From positions 3,658,001-3,722,000 of the forward strand of contig NZ_LT629788.1 in NCBI RefSeq assembly GCF_900105805.1: a stretch of 64,000 nucleotides of DNA, in the 5' to 3' direction. The notes beneath the pieces were generated by a model that did no database searches, had not been told where the DNA came from, and saw only the letters and a list, made by a program, of their open reading frames with translations. Numbering within the stretch: position 1 is the stretch's first letter; each line of letters begins with the position of its first letter. Source of the stretch: Pseudomonas moraviensis. GTDB taxonomy: Bacteria; Pseudomonadota; Gammaproteobacteria; Pseudomonadales; Pseudomonadaceae. Below, piece after piece: positions 14,901-22,578 of this stretch. A program made the translations under genes and the position numbers.

Positions 14901-17493
14901 AAAAAACTTCGATGCGATTATCGACGTCGGCACGCGCTGGCCGGCGAGGACTTCTCTGGCCGCGCACCTGCTCGACGCGCACATGGGGCGTTTGCTCGAA
15001 GCTCATCGCGGCAGTTCGCGCTCCAACGATGAGCTGTTTTTCGAGCGCTACGCACTGAAGGGGCCACGCGCGTTCAATTACATAAAAATGGCGCTGGGCA
15101 TGGTGCCCTTCGTCGGCACCGTCGTGGCGCTGTATGACGCCTGGAATGCAGCCAATCAGGCCGTGGCGGCGTTTTTGCGCGGCGAGGTCGCGGATGGCCT
15201 GGCCGCCATCGAGGCGATGTTTCTCTCGTTGATCGACGCATTCATGGATCTGCTTCCGGGCGAGGCGGTGGCCTCGACGCTCTCGCGCACCACTCGCGCG
15301 CTGACACGTGCGCGCCAGGTACATACGCTGCTGGGCAACGTCGCGGCTCTGCATGGAAAAACCCAGCGGCAGGCCCGGCACGTGCTGGCCCGCTTCCAGG
15401 ATTACGACTACGAACAACCGCTGTCGCTGGCCGGAATCGAACCCGCCCGTCATGGCCTCTACCGTGGCATTTACCGACATGCGGACGGGGATTTTATCGA
15501 ACGGCAGGGGCGCATCTACCAGGTGGAGCTCGCCACGGACTCGCGCAACTGGCGCCTGTTCGGCAATTCGCGCAAGTCTTACAAACAACCGATCGCGCTG
15601 GATGAAAGCGGCCAGTGGGATACCTGGTACGGCGTCTACGGGATCGCCAGCGCGGGTGGCCTGCGGGGCGGCGGCAACGTCGCCGGACATCTGGCCGATA
15701 CGCTGGACCCTTACTGGCCACCGGTGATTCGCCAGCGCTTGCCACGCTGGTGGGCAGAGCGCACGTTTCGCCGGCACCAGCAGCTGGAACTGGAGACTGA
15801 ACGCCTGGCCAATCTCATCGATAGCAAGGTCGAGGCGCACAAGAAGGCGATCCTGGCTTTCCAGCACGCCAGCCCCGCCAACCAGCGCGCCCTGCTGCCG
15901 GCCGCCGAAGCGGCATGCCTGGAAGATATCCGCCTGTGCGTTCAACGCTATCAGGCGCTGGAGGAGTTGAAGCCGCTCACCAGTGGCAATAAACAAGGGG
16001 CCGTCAACCGCGTGCAGAGCTCCCTCGCCGTTCGCCTGACCTCGCGATATGCCATGCGCGCCGGCCAGGTGTCGGCCGGCACCGTCATGGTGCTGGAGGA
16101 CGTCCGGCGCTTGAGCGGCATGCTCAGCGCTTTGCCGGCGGGCACACGTTCGCAGCGACTGGCGTTGCGTGCCCGGATTCGGGATCTGCAGATCGACTAC
16201 GTAAACAAATTCGAGGAGCTGGAAAACCTGCGGCTTCAGCTCAATCAGTGGTACGAGCGCATCACCTTGCGATCCGACAGGGTCGGGCGGATCGACAGTG
16301 TGAACCTGATCAATCGTCAGCACAGCGATGCCCGCCTGCTCTTTCACAAAACCTATATGCGCCTGGACCTGGTGAAGAATTACAGCTACGACAATGACGT
16401 TTCCTGGATGTACTTTCGCGAGCGCACAGACGAACTCTGGAAGGAGGTCAGAGAGGCCGTGACCACCCAGTACGACCTGCCCAACCTTCAAGCCACTGCA
16501 CAACATCGCAGCCAGATGCTTGAGCGATGCCTGGATGTCTACACGCGCTTCCGACGGCAAATGACCATCTGGATGACGGACTATCCAGAGCATCTTCATC
16601 AGGACGCCATCGAACCGCTGCTCGACGGCCTGGAGCAGATGGCCGGCCGTGCCCGCCGTGGCGTAATCGAACCAGCGGCGCCGAGAACGCCCGGACAGCC
16701 TGCCCAGCGCGTCTTCACCACTGCGGACGGCAACCTGCTGTATGGCACGGAACGATTCGACACGCGGTCGCAGCGTCGGACTTATGAACGCCGGCTCAGA
16801 GATGGCGAAGTGCAGATCTGGGAGCAAGGCGCCGATGGCCGCTCGCGCCAGGTCGGTCCGGTTCATGCCCCCCCACCTGCGACGCCTTCAGTCAGCCTCG
16901 CCGCTCTGGTCAGTGATGCCCGGCAGCGTCTGGACAGAATCCCTGCCTACCGGGCCGTTGTGCAGAGCAATGCCGACCGGGGCATGCAGCCGATCGATTT
17001 GCAACACATGATGGACACCCAGGCCGGTGAGCTGAACACCCGTGCCGACCGTATCGCCGCCCGATCCGCGCACCATCCGCTCATCCAGCGCCTGCGTGAT
17101 CAAGCCGCCGAACTGATCGTTGCCGGGCGCGCCCTGCGCACCGAACGCACTCTGACCATCCAGAAGCCCACCGACGGCATGCTTGACGACCTGATCGGTC
17201 AGGGCGCGGTGGAAATCCGCAGAACGCAACCGATCAGATTGCTCGGCAGGCATGCCGGTCACCCGGACTATATGCAGGAGTACGAGATCTGGAACCTGAC
17301 GAGCCAACCCCCGCAGTTGCTGTGGTACGCGCACTTTCACTACCGCAACGCGACGCCGGTGTTCAACCGCTTCGAAACCGCGCATTTGAAATTGCCGCAG
17401 CATCGCTTCCAGACCCATGCCGATGATCCGACGCTGCCCTATTCGAAAATCGGCAGACAGTCGGTTGTGCTCGGGCATTTCGAGCGGATCTGA
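11944..17493 (+). CDS. Very large DUF6543 (dermonecrotic-toxin-like) protein
   Basis: A 1849-residue protein with no signal peptide. The N-terminal half has the features of the DUF6543 family of Pseudomonas: an opening SLALPETIDESLLLRANQRW, then helical segments. A hydrophobic hairpin near residues 1045-1110 (ALGMVPFVGTVVALYDAW, FLSLIDAFMDLLPGEAVAS) could be a membrane-insertion segment. The C-terminal end (EYEIWNLTSQPPQLLWYAHFHY) also recurs in this family. No LRR or NEL domain is present, unlike the second member at 35380. The ATG at 11944 is preferred over a TTG 18 codons upstream. Probably a toxin or effector acting on eukaryotic or bacterial targets; the activity is unknown. It is a single-gene unit. 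Confidence 0.72.
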   Translation: MLEPLTLDFPPSAPESFATSLALPETIDESLLLRANQRWRDSSNGLRELFAKSPALRDTINASLRQQLQLDGEKTGFGFIATQTQPEHFVSLTDACAFVVQHPAPDTSLDQRCHVIGLPPDHPLYALNPSQLLEKLKLLDPQSAHATRWVGFWDARAPGTPVSRRTRAIELYRTHFEACADAAYASKTISTEQLDLLQHIVDAGSYPVTFKGQPVNLEKPALVLSNHSKVKLPGAWVISVGDRATARALLYLPCRPACIQAFDNRADLQTWLAAQVQIPTGLPREIQRFDYSAATDPMITGASDLFADRQHAQINALRNSNRGNPGLRDHGAQALAHVDLIDHQRGTAIIVAAPAPAKASVAPDTLASDAPPLFGSLSAGIPLAVRHAALKRERDALEQLQTDDRDGARFEQCLDALKALEIAEQACENACTSLLDDAPISDPTFTAIYQAHKDGLHAEAKLQAILGQIDSAEHDLLKAVLDNPEASARDAEWVAASLTLSLSETRDAVTTQQRETLNGVFVLTRQAALTDSGSEASLLLYCPGSGGGLQRFRDRRALALELFKLDEQDSESALQLDAIASDPLRHCLSALIADCETRAAGLRDQTGHADALEILRQACTAAVQVPVSAARTLMFAHVQEQERSGVLATHLPDWLVRLQENERIALKQHIKAYIEAMRKSHALMTRALEPRDDFTRKHLYARLRKDFATEGYFSVQVELPDSTRTETVVEASPAGPRRKTVIVPGATHSVMSLEDLAQLNIDNVHSVLNDSLSQRLIFMRLTVNAARQRDRNRLLNGINLSYLRKVLPELDLPKAYERRIHEAFHGAPGEALFVSQHRRESLIEPWRLLLKIQSDNARAQKHLNRDEAEVVNIAIDANTTDAWLAKGKRIVLLPVALAAGGKDTPREGPVTLSGVTFIEEQISGITLLYLPDSPDQQFFRRYDSLESARKGLFTLCANDRWIEYLAGKALHGDVRAHTRRIGQAVEKNFDAIIDVGTRWPARTSLAAHLLDAHMGRLLEAHRGSSRSNDELFFERYALKGPRAFNYIKMALGMVPFVGTVVALYDAWNAANQAVAAFLRGEVADGLAAIEAMFLSLIDAFMDLLPGEAVASTLSRTTRALTRARQVHTLLGNVAALHGKTQRQARHVLARFQDYDYEQPLSLAGIEPARHGLYRGIYRHADGDFIERQGRIYQVELATDSRNWRLFGNSRKSYKQPIALDESGQWDTWYGVYGIASAGGLRGGGNVAGHLADTLDPYWPPVIRQRLPRWWAERTFRRHQQLELETERLANLIDSKVEAHKKAILAFQHASPANQRALLPAAEAACLEDIRLCVQRYQALEELKPLTSGNKQGAVNRVQSSLAVRLTSRYAMRAGQVSAGTVMVLEDVRRLSGMLSALPAGTRSQRLALRARIRDLQIDYVNKFEELENLRLQLNQWYERITLRSDRVGRIDSVNLINRQHSDARLLFHKTYMRLDLVKNYSYDNDVSWMYFRERTDELWKEVREAVTTQYDLPNLQATAQHRSQMLERCLDVYTRFRRQMTIWMTDYPEHLHQDAIEPLLDGLEQMAGRARRGVIEPAAPRTPGQPAQRVFTTADGNLLYGTERFDTRSQRRTYERRLRDGEVQIWEQGADGRSRQVGPVHAPPPATPSVSLAALVSDARQRLDRIPAYRAVVQSNADRGMQPIDLQHMMDTQAGELNTRADRIAARSAHHPLIQRLRDQAAELIVAGRALRTERTLTIQKPTDGMLDDLIGQGAVEIRRTQPIRLLGRHAGHPDYMQEYEIWNLTSQPPQLLWYAHFHYRNATPVFNRFETAHLKLPQHRFQTHADDPTLPYSKIGRQSVVLGHFERI

Positions 17494-17507
17494 CTAAAGC
17501 GCCCGGT

Positions 17508-17538
17508 CTTGCTCACAGCCTGCCACGCTGTGAGCAAG
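17508..17538 (+). terminator. Stem-loop after the DUF6543 gene
   Basis: CTTGCTCACAGC (17508-17519) pairs perfectly over 12 bp with GCTGTGAGCAAG (17527-17538). It lies 15 nt past the stop codon. No T run follows, so it may act by slowing polymerase or by protecting the 3' end rather than as a classical terminator. Confidence 0.5.
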
Positions 17539-17644
17539 GTCGAATCGCCCGGCCCGGAAAGTAGCGGAGTCGACAACAGACTGACCATGAGACAAACTCA
17601 ACCAATCCTCGCTGATCACAAGTTTTGTTCATGGAGCCCCGCCG

Positions 17645-18562
17645 GTGCTTGAAATCCGTCACTTGAAAACCCTGCATGCCCTGCGTGAAGCCGACAGTCT
17701 GGTCGACGCCGCTGACCGCCTGCATCTGACACAGTCAGCCCTGTCGCATCAATTCAAAGAACTGGAAGAACGCATGGGCATGCCATTGTTCGTGCGCAAG
17801 ACCAAACCGGTGCGTTTCACCAGCGCCGGTCTGCGCCTGCTGCAGCTGGCCGACGCCACCCTGCCGCTGTTGCGCGCTGCGGAGCGCGATATCGGTCGTC
17901 TGGCCGGTGGCACTGCCGGACGTCTGCACATGGCTATCGAATGCCATAGCTGCTTCCAGTGGCTGATGCCGACCATCGATCAGTTCCGCGATGCCTGGCC
18001 GGAAGTCGAGCTGGACCTGGCTTCAGGTTTCGCTTTTGCACCATTGCCGGCACTCGCCCGAGGCGATCTGGATCTGGTGGTGACGTCCGATCCGCTGGAG
18101 CTCGCCGGGATCACTTACGTGCCGCTGTTCACTTACGAGGCCATGCTCGCCGTAGCCAATCAGCACGCGTTGGCGAGCAAGCCGTATATCGTTCCTGAAG
18201 ACCTGCTGACTGAAACGCTGATCACCTACCCGGTGGAACGCGATCGTCTGGACATCTTCACCCGTTTCCTCGAACCGGCCGACATTGAACCGGCGCAGGT
18301 GCGTACTTCCGAGCTGACCGTGATGATGATGCAGTTGGTCGCCAGCGGCCGGGGCGTCTGCGGGATGCCGCACTGGGCGCTGCATGAATACAGCTCACGC
18401 GGGTATGTGAAGGGCAAGCGCTTGGGGGAGAAAGGTCTGTTCGCGACGCTGTATGCAGCGATTCGCACCGACATGCTCGATGCGCCGTACATGCGCGATT
18501 TCCTGCTGACCGCCAAGGACACCTCGTTCTCGACCCTGGATGGCGTCAGCGCCGTACGTTGA
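17645..18562 (+). CDS. metR: LysR-family regulator of methionine biosynthesis (MetR)
   Basis: A 305-residue LysR protein whose N-terminus (MLEIRHLKTLHALREADSLV) and body (AADRLHLTQSALSHQFKELE, LPALARGDLDLVVTSDP) are characteristic of MetR, which uses homocysteine to activate metE/metH. The start is a GTG at 17645 preceded by a purine-rich GGAGCCCCGCCG. No metE or other methionine gene is next to it in this window, so it acts in trans. REP elements follow the gene. Confidence 0.85.
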   Translation: MLEIRHLKTLHALREADSLVDAADRLHLTQSALSHQFKELEERMGMPLFVRKTKPVRFTSAGLRLLQLADATLPLLRAAERDIGRLAGGTAGRLHMAIECHSCFQWLMPTIDQFRDAWPEVELDLASGFAFAPLPALARGDLDLVVTSDPLELAGITYVPLFTYEAMLAVANQHALASKPYIVPEDLLTETLITYPVERDRLDIFTRFLEPADIEPAQVRTSELTVMMMQLVASGRGVCGMPHWALHEYSSRGYVKGKRLGEKGLFATLYAAIRTDMLDAPYMRDFLLTAKDTSFSTLDGVSAVR

Positions 18563-18584
18563 AAACCAGATCAAGAGATCCCCC

Positions 18585-18674
18585 TGTGGGAGCGAGCCTG
18601 CTCGCGAAAGCGGTGGATGATTCAGCGATGATGTCGGCTGGACGGACGCCTTCGCGAGCAGGCTCGCTCCCACA
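18585..18674. repeat. Inverted pair of REP elements (family A)
   Basis: The left arm tgtgggagcgagcctgctcg and the complementary right arm cgagcaggctcgctcccaca flank about 45 bp. It lies between the convergent metR and GNAT genes. Confidence 0.9.
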
Positions 18675-18691
18675 TGGATTGGCGTGGTGGG

Positions 18692-19189
18692 TCAGACTTC
18701 ACGCCACATGTGGATCTTGTCGAAATAGTCTTCGCCGACGCGCACCGCCAGTGGTTCAAGCCCGTACTGAATGAAGCCGCAGCGCTGATACAACTGAAAA
18801 GCCGAGTCGTTGCCGGCAGTGACAGTGAGCTGGACAAGCTTCAGCGCCGGATGCTGTTGCGCTTCGGCCAAAGCCGCCTGGACCAGCTCAATGCCCAGGC
18901 CCTGCCGACGAAAATCCGCCGAAACATACATGCCGAACAGCGTGGCCTTGTGTCGCGCCTTCTCGCGCGGTTCGAAGGCCAGGCCGACAATCCCGGCCAA
19001 CGTCCCTGCATCGAATGCCCCCAACACCACATCGAGCTTGCTGGTCAGGCGTGCTTCCCACCAACTCAACGGCATCACCGCGCGTTCGCGCACGCTGGAG
19101 ATGAACGCATGCGGATGCCGGTCGTAGGCTTCGAGCATCAGCGCGCGGTACGCCAGGGCATGGCTGGCATCCAGCCGTTCGATCCACAC
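18692..19189 (-). CDS. GNAT-family N-acetyltransferase
   Basis: A 165-residue acetyltransferase. The acetyl-CoA binding loop reads VSADFRRQGLGIELVQAAL (R/Q-x-x-G-x-G/A type), followed by NDSAFQLYQRCGFIQYG, the usual motif B. It uses a GTG start (MWIERLDAS), one base after the stop of the LysE-type gene, and is the last gene of a three-gene run with that exporter and a NUDIX hydrolase. The acceptor substrate is unknown. Confidence 0.88.
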   Translation of the reverse strand: MWIERLDASHALAYRALMLEAYDRHPHAFISSVRERAVMPLSWWEARLTSKLDVVLGAFDAGTLAGIVGLAFEPREKARHKATLFGMYVSADFRRQGLGIELVQAALAEAQQHPALKLVQLTVTAGNDSAFQLYQRCGFIQYGLEPLAVRVGEDYFDKIHMWREV

Positions 19190-19190
19190 T

Positions 19191-19829
19191 TCAGGCGGTC
19201 CGCCGCTGTTCCAGCATCAACCGCACCGCGAGGCCGCCGAGCACCAGGCCCATGAAATAGCGCTGCACCGCCAGCCAGGTCGGGTTGCGTACGAACCACG
19301 AGGCGATGCCTGCAGCGAAGAGCGCGATCAACAGATTGACGCTGAAACTGACGCTGATCTGGGTCAGACCGAGGAGGATGCTTTGGGTGAAAACGGAGCC
19401 ATGTTCAGGGCTGATGAATTGCGGAAACACCGACAGATAGAAAACCGCGATTTTCGGGTTCAACGCACTGGTGAGAAAGCCCATGGTGATCAGTTTGCGC
19501 GACGAGTCCGGCGGCAATTGCCGGGCTTCGAACGGCGAACGTGCGCCGGGTTTCAGCGCTTGCCAGGCCAGCCACAACAGGTACAGCGCGCCGGCCCATT
19601 TCAGCACTTCATAGGCCATCGGCACGGCGAGAAACACCGCCGTCAAGCCGGCCGCCGCCGCGAACATATGCACGAAGAACCCGCCGACCACACCGAGCAG
19701 CGACGTCACGCCGGCGCGGCGGCCCTGACAGATCGAACGCGAGATCAGGTAGATCATGTTCGGTCCCGGCGTCAGCACCATCAGCAGAGCGGCAGCGGCA
19801 AAGATCAGCAAGTCTGGCAGCGGGATCAT
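19191..19829 (-). CDS. LysE/RhtB-family amino acid exporter
   Basis: A 212-residue inner-membrane protein with about six helices. The family signature TPGPNMIYLISRSICQGRRAG sits near residues 20-40 (the first two blocks MVLTPGPNMIYL and GRRAG are diagnostic). It follows the NUDIX gene by 23 bp and has a good AAAGGA ribosome-binding site. LysE/RhtB proteins export amino acids such as homoserine, threonine or lysine; the substrate cannot be told here. Confidence 0.9.
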   Translation of the reverse strand: MIPLPDLLIFAAAALLMVLTPGPNMIYLISRSICQGRRAGVTSLLGVVGGFFVHMFAAAAGLTAVFLAVPMAYEVLKWAGALYLLWLAWQALKPGARSPFEARQLPPDSSRKLITMGFLTSALNPKIAVFYLSVFPQFISPEHGSVFTQSILLGLTQISVSFSVNLLIALFAAGIASWFVRNPTWLAVQRYFMGLVLGGLAVRLMLEQRRTA

Positions 19830-19852
19830 GGCAACGTCCTTTGCGGGAATGA

Positions 19853-20263
19853 TCAGGCGAGTGCAGTCAGTGAACGGCGATAAAACGGCAGGATGTGCTC
19901 GCGTGTCAATGGCGCCAGTTCGACCGCCGGATCAGTGGCCGGATCGACCCAGATGACTTCCTCGATTTCCGCCGCCGGGCACACGTCAGTATCGATGGTC
20001 AGTTGAAAGATTTCCGCGTGCACGATGAAGCCTGGCTCGTTGGCGGCGGGGGCGGAAAACCGGCTCAGATAGATTGCCTGCGCCGGGTCGATCTGTAGAC
20101 CCAGTTCTTCTTCCAGCTCCCGCGCGAGAGCGTGAACCGGCAGCTCATGGGCTTCGATCTTGCCGCCCGGCTGCATGAACGCCGTAGTACCGCGTTTGCG
20201 CACCAGCAGGGTCTGGCCGTAAGCGTTGAGCAACAGGGCAGCGGCGATATGAATGGTCGACAT
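19853..20263 (-). CDS. NUDIX hydrolase
   Basis: A 136-residue NUDIX protein. The NUDIX box is intact: it begins GGKIEAHELPVHALARELEE and continues ELGL, giving the metal-binding RELxEE core. It would hydrolyse a nucleoside diphosphate linked to another group; the MQPGGKIE context resembles members acting on nucleotide derivatives. The ATG is preceded by AAGGGA. First gene of the NUDIX-LysE-GNAT run. Confidence 0.88.
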   Translation of the reverse strand: MSTIHIAAALLLNAYGQTLLVRKRGTTAFMQPGGKIEAHELPVHALARELEEELGLQIDPAQAIYLSRFSAPAANEPGFIVHAEIFQLTIDTDVCPAAEIEEVIWVDPATDPAVELAPLTREHILPFYRRSLTALA

Positions 20264-20330
20264 GAAGGAATCCCTTGGTGCAAAGGCGCCAAGGATCCCA
20301 TGCCCGTCAGCGGTAAGCCAAGCGCAAGAC

Positions 20331-20566
20331 TCAGGTCGCTTCCTGGAAGTCCAGTTCCGGTGGCTGACGACGGAAACCGCCGGTGAGCACGACGAGACAG
20401 ACCACGCCGATCGCCAGCCAGCTCAGCCCCAGCCAGACCGCCAGATGACCGAGGCTGACCATCAACCAAACCACAGCGGGGCGTATTCGCATCACCCCCA
20501 ATGTAGTGCACGCACAGCGCAACGAAGGCGATGAGCACAAGGAATTGCCAGGGCGCGGGCGGTTTC
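20331..20566 (-). pseudogene. Frameshifted remnant of a small membrane protein
   Basis: Two reading frames on the minus strand together make a plausible two-helix membrane protein: PWQFLVLIAFVALCVHYIGG in one frame and AVVWLMVSLGHLAVWLGLSW up to FRRQPPELDFQEAT in the next. They join seamlessly if one base is removed from the GGGG run at 20478-20481 (DANTP then AVVWL). No start codon is seen before the first helix because the sequence runs into the LuxR remnant on the other strand. A decayed gene with lost 5' end is the best reading. Confidence 0.65.
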
Positions 20567-20749
20567 CGGGAACTGGATGTCGGGCGTTTGATGCTCAGCG
20601 GTTGCTCCAGCAAAGAAATCGCCCGTAAGCTGGAAATCTTCGTGGAAACCGTGAAAGTCCATAAGAAACACATGTACAGCAAACCGGGGATCAAATCCCG
20701 GTCAGAGCTGTTTTCGATTTTTGCAGGCGCAGAACGCCTGAACGCTTGA
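20567..20749 (+). pseudogene. Truncated LuxR-type regulator (C-terminal HTH only)
   Basis: The translation RELDVGRLMLSGCSSKEIAR continuing to KLGI-like KPGIKSRSELFSIF is the DNA-binding helix-turn-helix of a LuxR/NarL-type regulator. The start of the HTH and the whole sensory domain are missing: homology stops at about 20567, exactly where the membrane-protein remnant on the other strand begins. Probably a deletion scar that fused two genes tail-less. Confidence 0.65.
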
Positions 20750-20762
20750 TGAAGTTGCTTTT

Positions 20763-20851
20763 TGTAGGAGTGAGCCTGCTCGCGATGGCGTCGGGTCAGT
20801 CAAATCATTTGTAGCTGATATACCGCTATCGCGAGCAGGCTCACTCCTACA
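20763..20851. repeat. Inverted pair of REP elements (family A)
   Basis: tgtaggagtgagcctgctcg and its complement cgagcaggctcactcctaca face each other across about 50 bp, between the LuxR remnant and the glutamate-synthase-like gene. Confidence 0.9.
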
Positions 20852-20913
20852 GGGGAATGTGTTTATCCCTGAATCTTCGCTGATTATTCCGAGTCCGAAC
20901 CCAAGGAAACCGT

Positions 20914-22533
20914 ATGAGCCTGTCACTCCTGAGCCGCTACGCCTTCTTTGCCGTCTGTGTGATTTTCACTCTCGCCAGCCTGCCTTTCCTCGAACATGAC
21001 TGGCTGTGGCCGATCACCGCTGTCACTGGCGTGCTCAGCCTGCTCGGGATCTTCGACCTGCTGCAGACACGCCACGCGGTGCGCCGCAACTATCCGATTC
21101 TGGGCAATATCCGTTATCTGGTCGAAGGCATCCGCCCGGAGATTCGCCAGTACCTGCTCGAGTCCGACAGCGACGCCCTGCCCTTCTCCCGCGCCCAGCG
21201 TTCGCTGGTGTACTCGCGAGCGAAAAACGAGACCGCCGACAAACCGTTCGGTACCTTGATCGACGTCTATCAGTCGGGCTTCGAATTCATCGGCCATTCG
21301 ATGCGTCCGGCGCCGTTGAGCGATCCGAACGGTTTCCGCGTCACTGTCGGCGGCCCGCAATGCACGCAGCCGTACTCGGCGTCGATCTTCAATATTTCAG
21401 CGATGAGCTTCGGCTCGCTCAGTGCCAATGCCATCCGCGCGCTGAACCAGGGTGCGAAACTCGGCAACTTCGCCCACGACACCGGTGAAGGCAGCATCAG
21501 CCCGTATCACCGCGAACATGGCGGCGACCTGACCTGGGAACTGGGCAGCGGCTACTTCGGCTGCCGCACCAGCGATGGCCGTTTCGACCCGGAGCGCTTC
21601 GCCGTGCAGGCACAGAACCCGCAGGTGCGCATGATCGAAATCAAGATGAGCCAAGGTGCCAAACCCGGCCACGGCGGCATCCTGCCCAAACACAAGGTCA
21701 CCCGGGAAATCGCCGAAACCCGCGGCATCCTGATGGGCGAAGACTGCGTTTCGCCCTCGCGCCACAGTGCGTTTTCCACACCGATTGAAATGATGCAGTT
21801 CATCCAGCAGCTGCGTGAACTGTCCGGCGGCAAACCGGTGGGCTTCAAGTTCTGTCTCGGCCATCCGTGGGAATTCATGGGCATTGCCAAAGCCATGCTG
21901 GAAACCGGCATCCTTCCCGATTTCATCGTCGTCGATGGCAAGGAAGGCGGCACTGGCGCAGCCCCTGTCGAGTTCACCGACCACATCGGCGTGCCGATGC
22001 GCGAAGGTCTGCTGTTCGTGCACAACACGCTGGTCGGCCTGAACCTGCGCGACAAGATCAAACTCGGCGCCAGCGGCAAGATCGTCAGCGCCTTCGACAT
22101 CGCCAGCGTGCTGGCCATCGGCGCCGACTGGGCGAACTCCGCGCGCGGTTTCATGTTCGCCATCGGCTGCATCCAGTCGCAGTCGTGCCATACCAACAAA
22201 TGCCCGACCGGCGTCGCCACCCAGGACGCCCTGCGCCAACGCGCTCTGGTGGTGCCGGACAAGGCCCAGCGCGTCTACAACTTCCACCGCAGCACGCTCA
22301 AAGCGCTGGCGGAAATGCTCGCGGCGGCCGGGCTCGAGCATCCGTCGCAACTGTCCGCCAAGCACCTGGTGCGGCGCATGTCGGCGACCGAGATCAAGTT
22401 GTTCTCGCAGTTGCACGTGTTCCTGAAACCGGGGGAATTGCTCACCGGTGAAGTGAATGGCGAGTTTTACTCGCGGATGTGGCAGATGGCGCGGGCGGAC
22501 AGTTTTGAGCCGAATGAAGTAGCGCCCGCCTGA
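20914..22533 (+). CDS. FMN-binding glutamate synthase family protein
   Basis: A 539-residue protein with two N-terminal membrane helices (residues about 5-50) and the FMN-binding alpha/beta barrel of glutamate synthase (GltB central and FMN domains). Visible blocks include FNISAMSFGSLSANAIRALN, DTGEGSISPYH, the ExGTGAAP-like DGKEGGTGAAPVEFTDHIG, and the Cys-rich IGCIQSQSCHTNKCPTGVA that corresponds to the iron-sulfur region. It lacks the amidotransferase domain, so it cannot be a full GltB. Such stand-alone proteins are common in Pseudomonas; their reaction is not settled. Confidence 0.88.
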   Translation: MSLSLLSRYAFFAVCVIFTLASLPFLEHDWLWPITAVTGVLSLLGIFDLLQTRHAVRRNYPILGNIRYLVEGIRPEIRQYLLESDSDALPFSRAQRSLVYSRAKNETADKPFGTLIDVYQSGFEFIGHSMRPAPLSDPNGFRVTVGGPQCTQPYSASIFNISAMSFGSLSANAIRALNQGAKLGNFAHDTGEGSISPYHREHGGDLTWELGSGYFGCRTSDGRFDPERFAVQAQNPQVRMIEIKMSQGAKPGHGGILPKHKVTREIAETRGILMGEDCVSPSRHSAFSTPIEMMQFIQQLRELSGGKPVGFKFCLGHPWEFMGIAKAMLETGILPDFIVVDGKEGGTGAAPVEFTDHIGVPMREGLLFVHNTLVGLNLRDKIKLGASGKIVSAFDIASVLAIGADWANSARGFMFAIGCIQSQSCHTNKCPTGVATQDALRQRALVVPDKAQRVYNFHRSTLKALAEMLAAAGLEHPSQLSAKHLVRRMSATEIKLFSQLHVFLKPGELLTGEVNGEFYSRMWQMARADSFEPNEVAPA

Positions 22534-22545
22534 CTTTAAACACCG

Positions 22546-22570
22546 GCTGCCGCACTTCTGGTGTGGCAGC
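22546..22570. terminator. Hairpin between convergent genes
   Basis: GCTGCCGCAC (22546-22555) pairs with GTGTGGCAGC (22561-22570) over 10 bp including one G-T pair, with a 5-nt loop. It lies 13 nt after the stop of the glutamate-synthase-like gene and 9 nt before that of the glycosyltransferase gene, and could terminate either. There is no long T run. Confidence 0.5.
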
Positions 22571-22578
22571 TAACCCCC

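Noticed and set aside
14782..16866. 694-codon open frame on the minus strand
   Set aside because: It lies wholly antisense to the DUF6543 gene; high GC leaves few stops. Its translation shows no domain and is rich in Arg, Gln and His as expected of a shadow frame.
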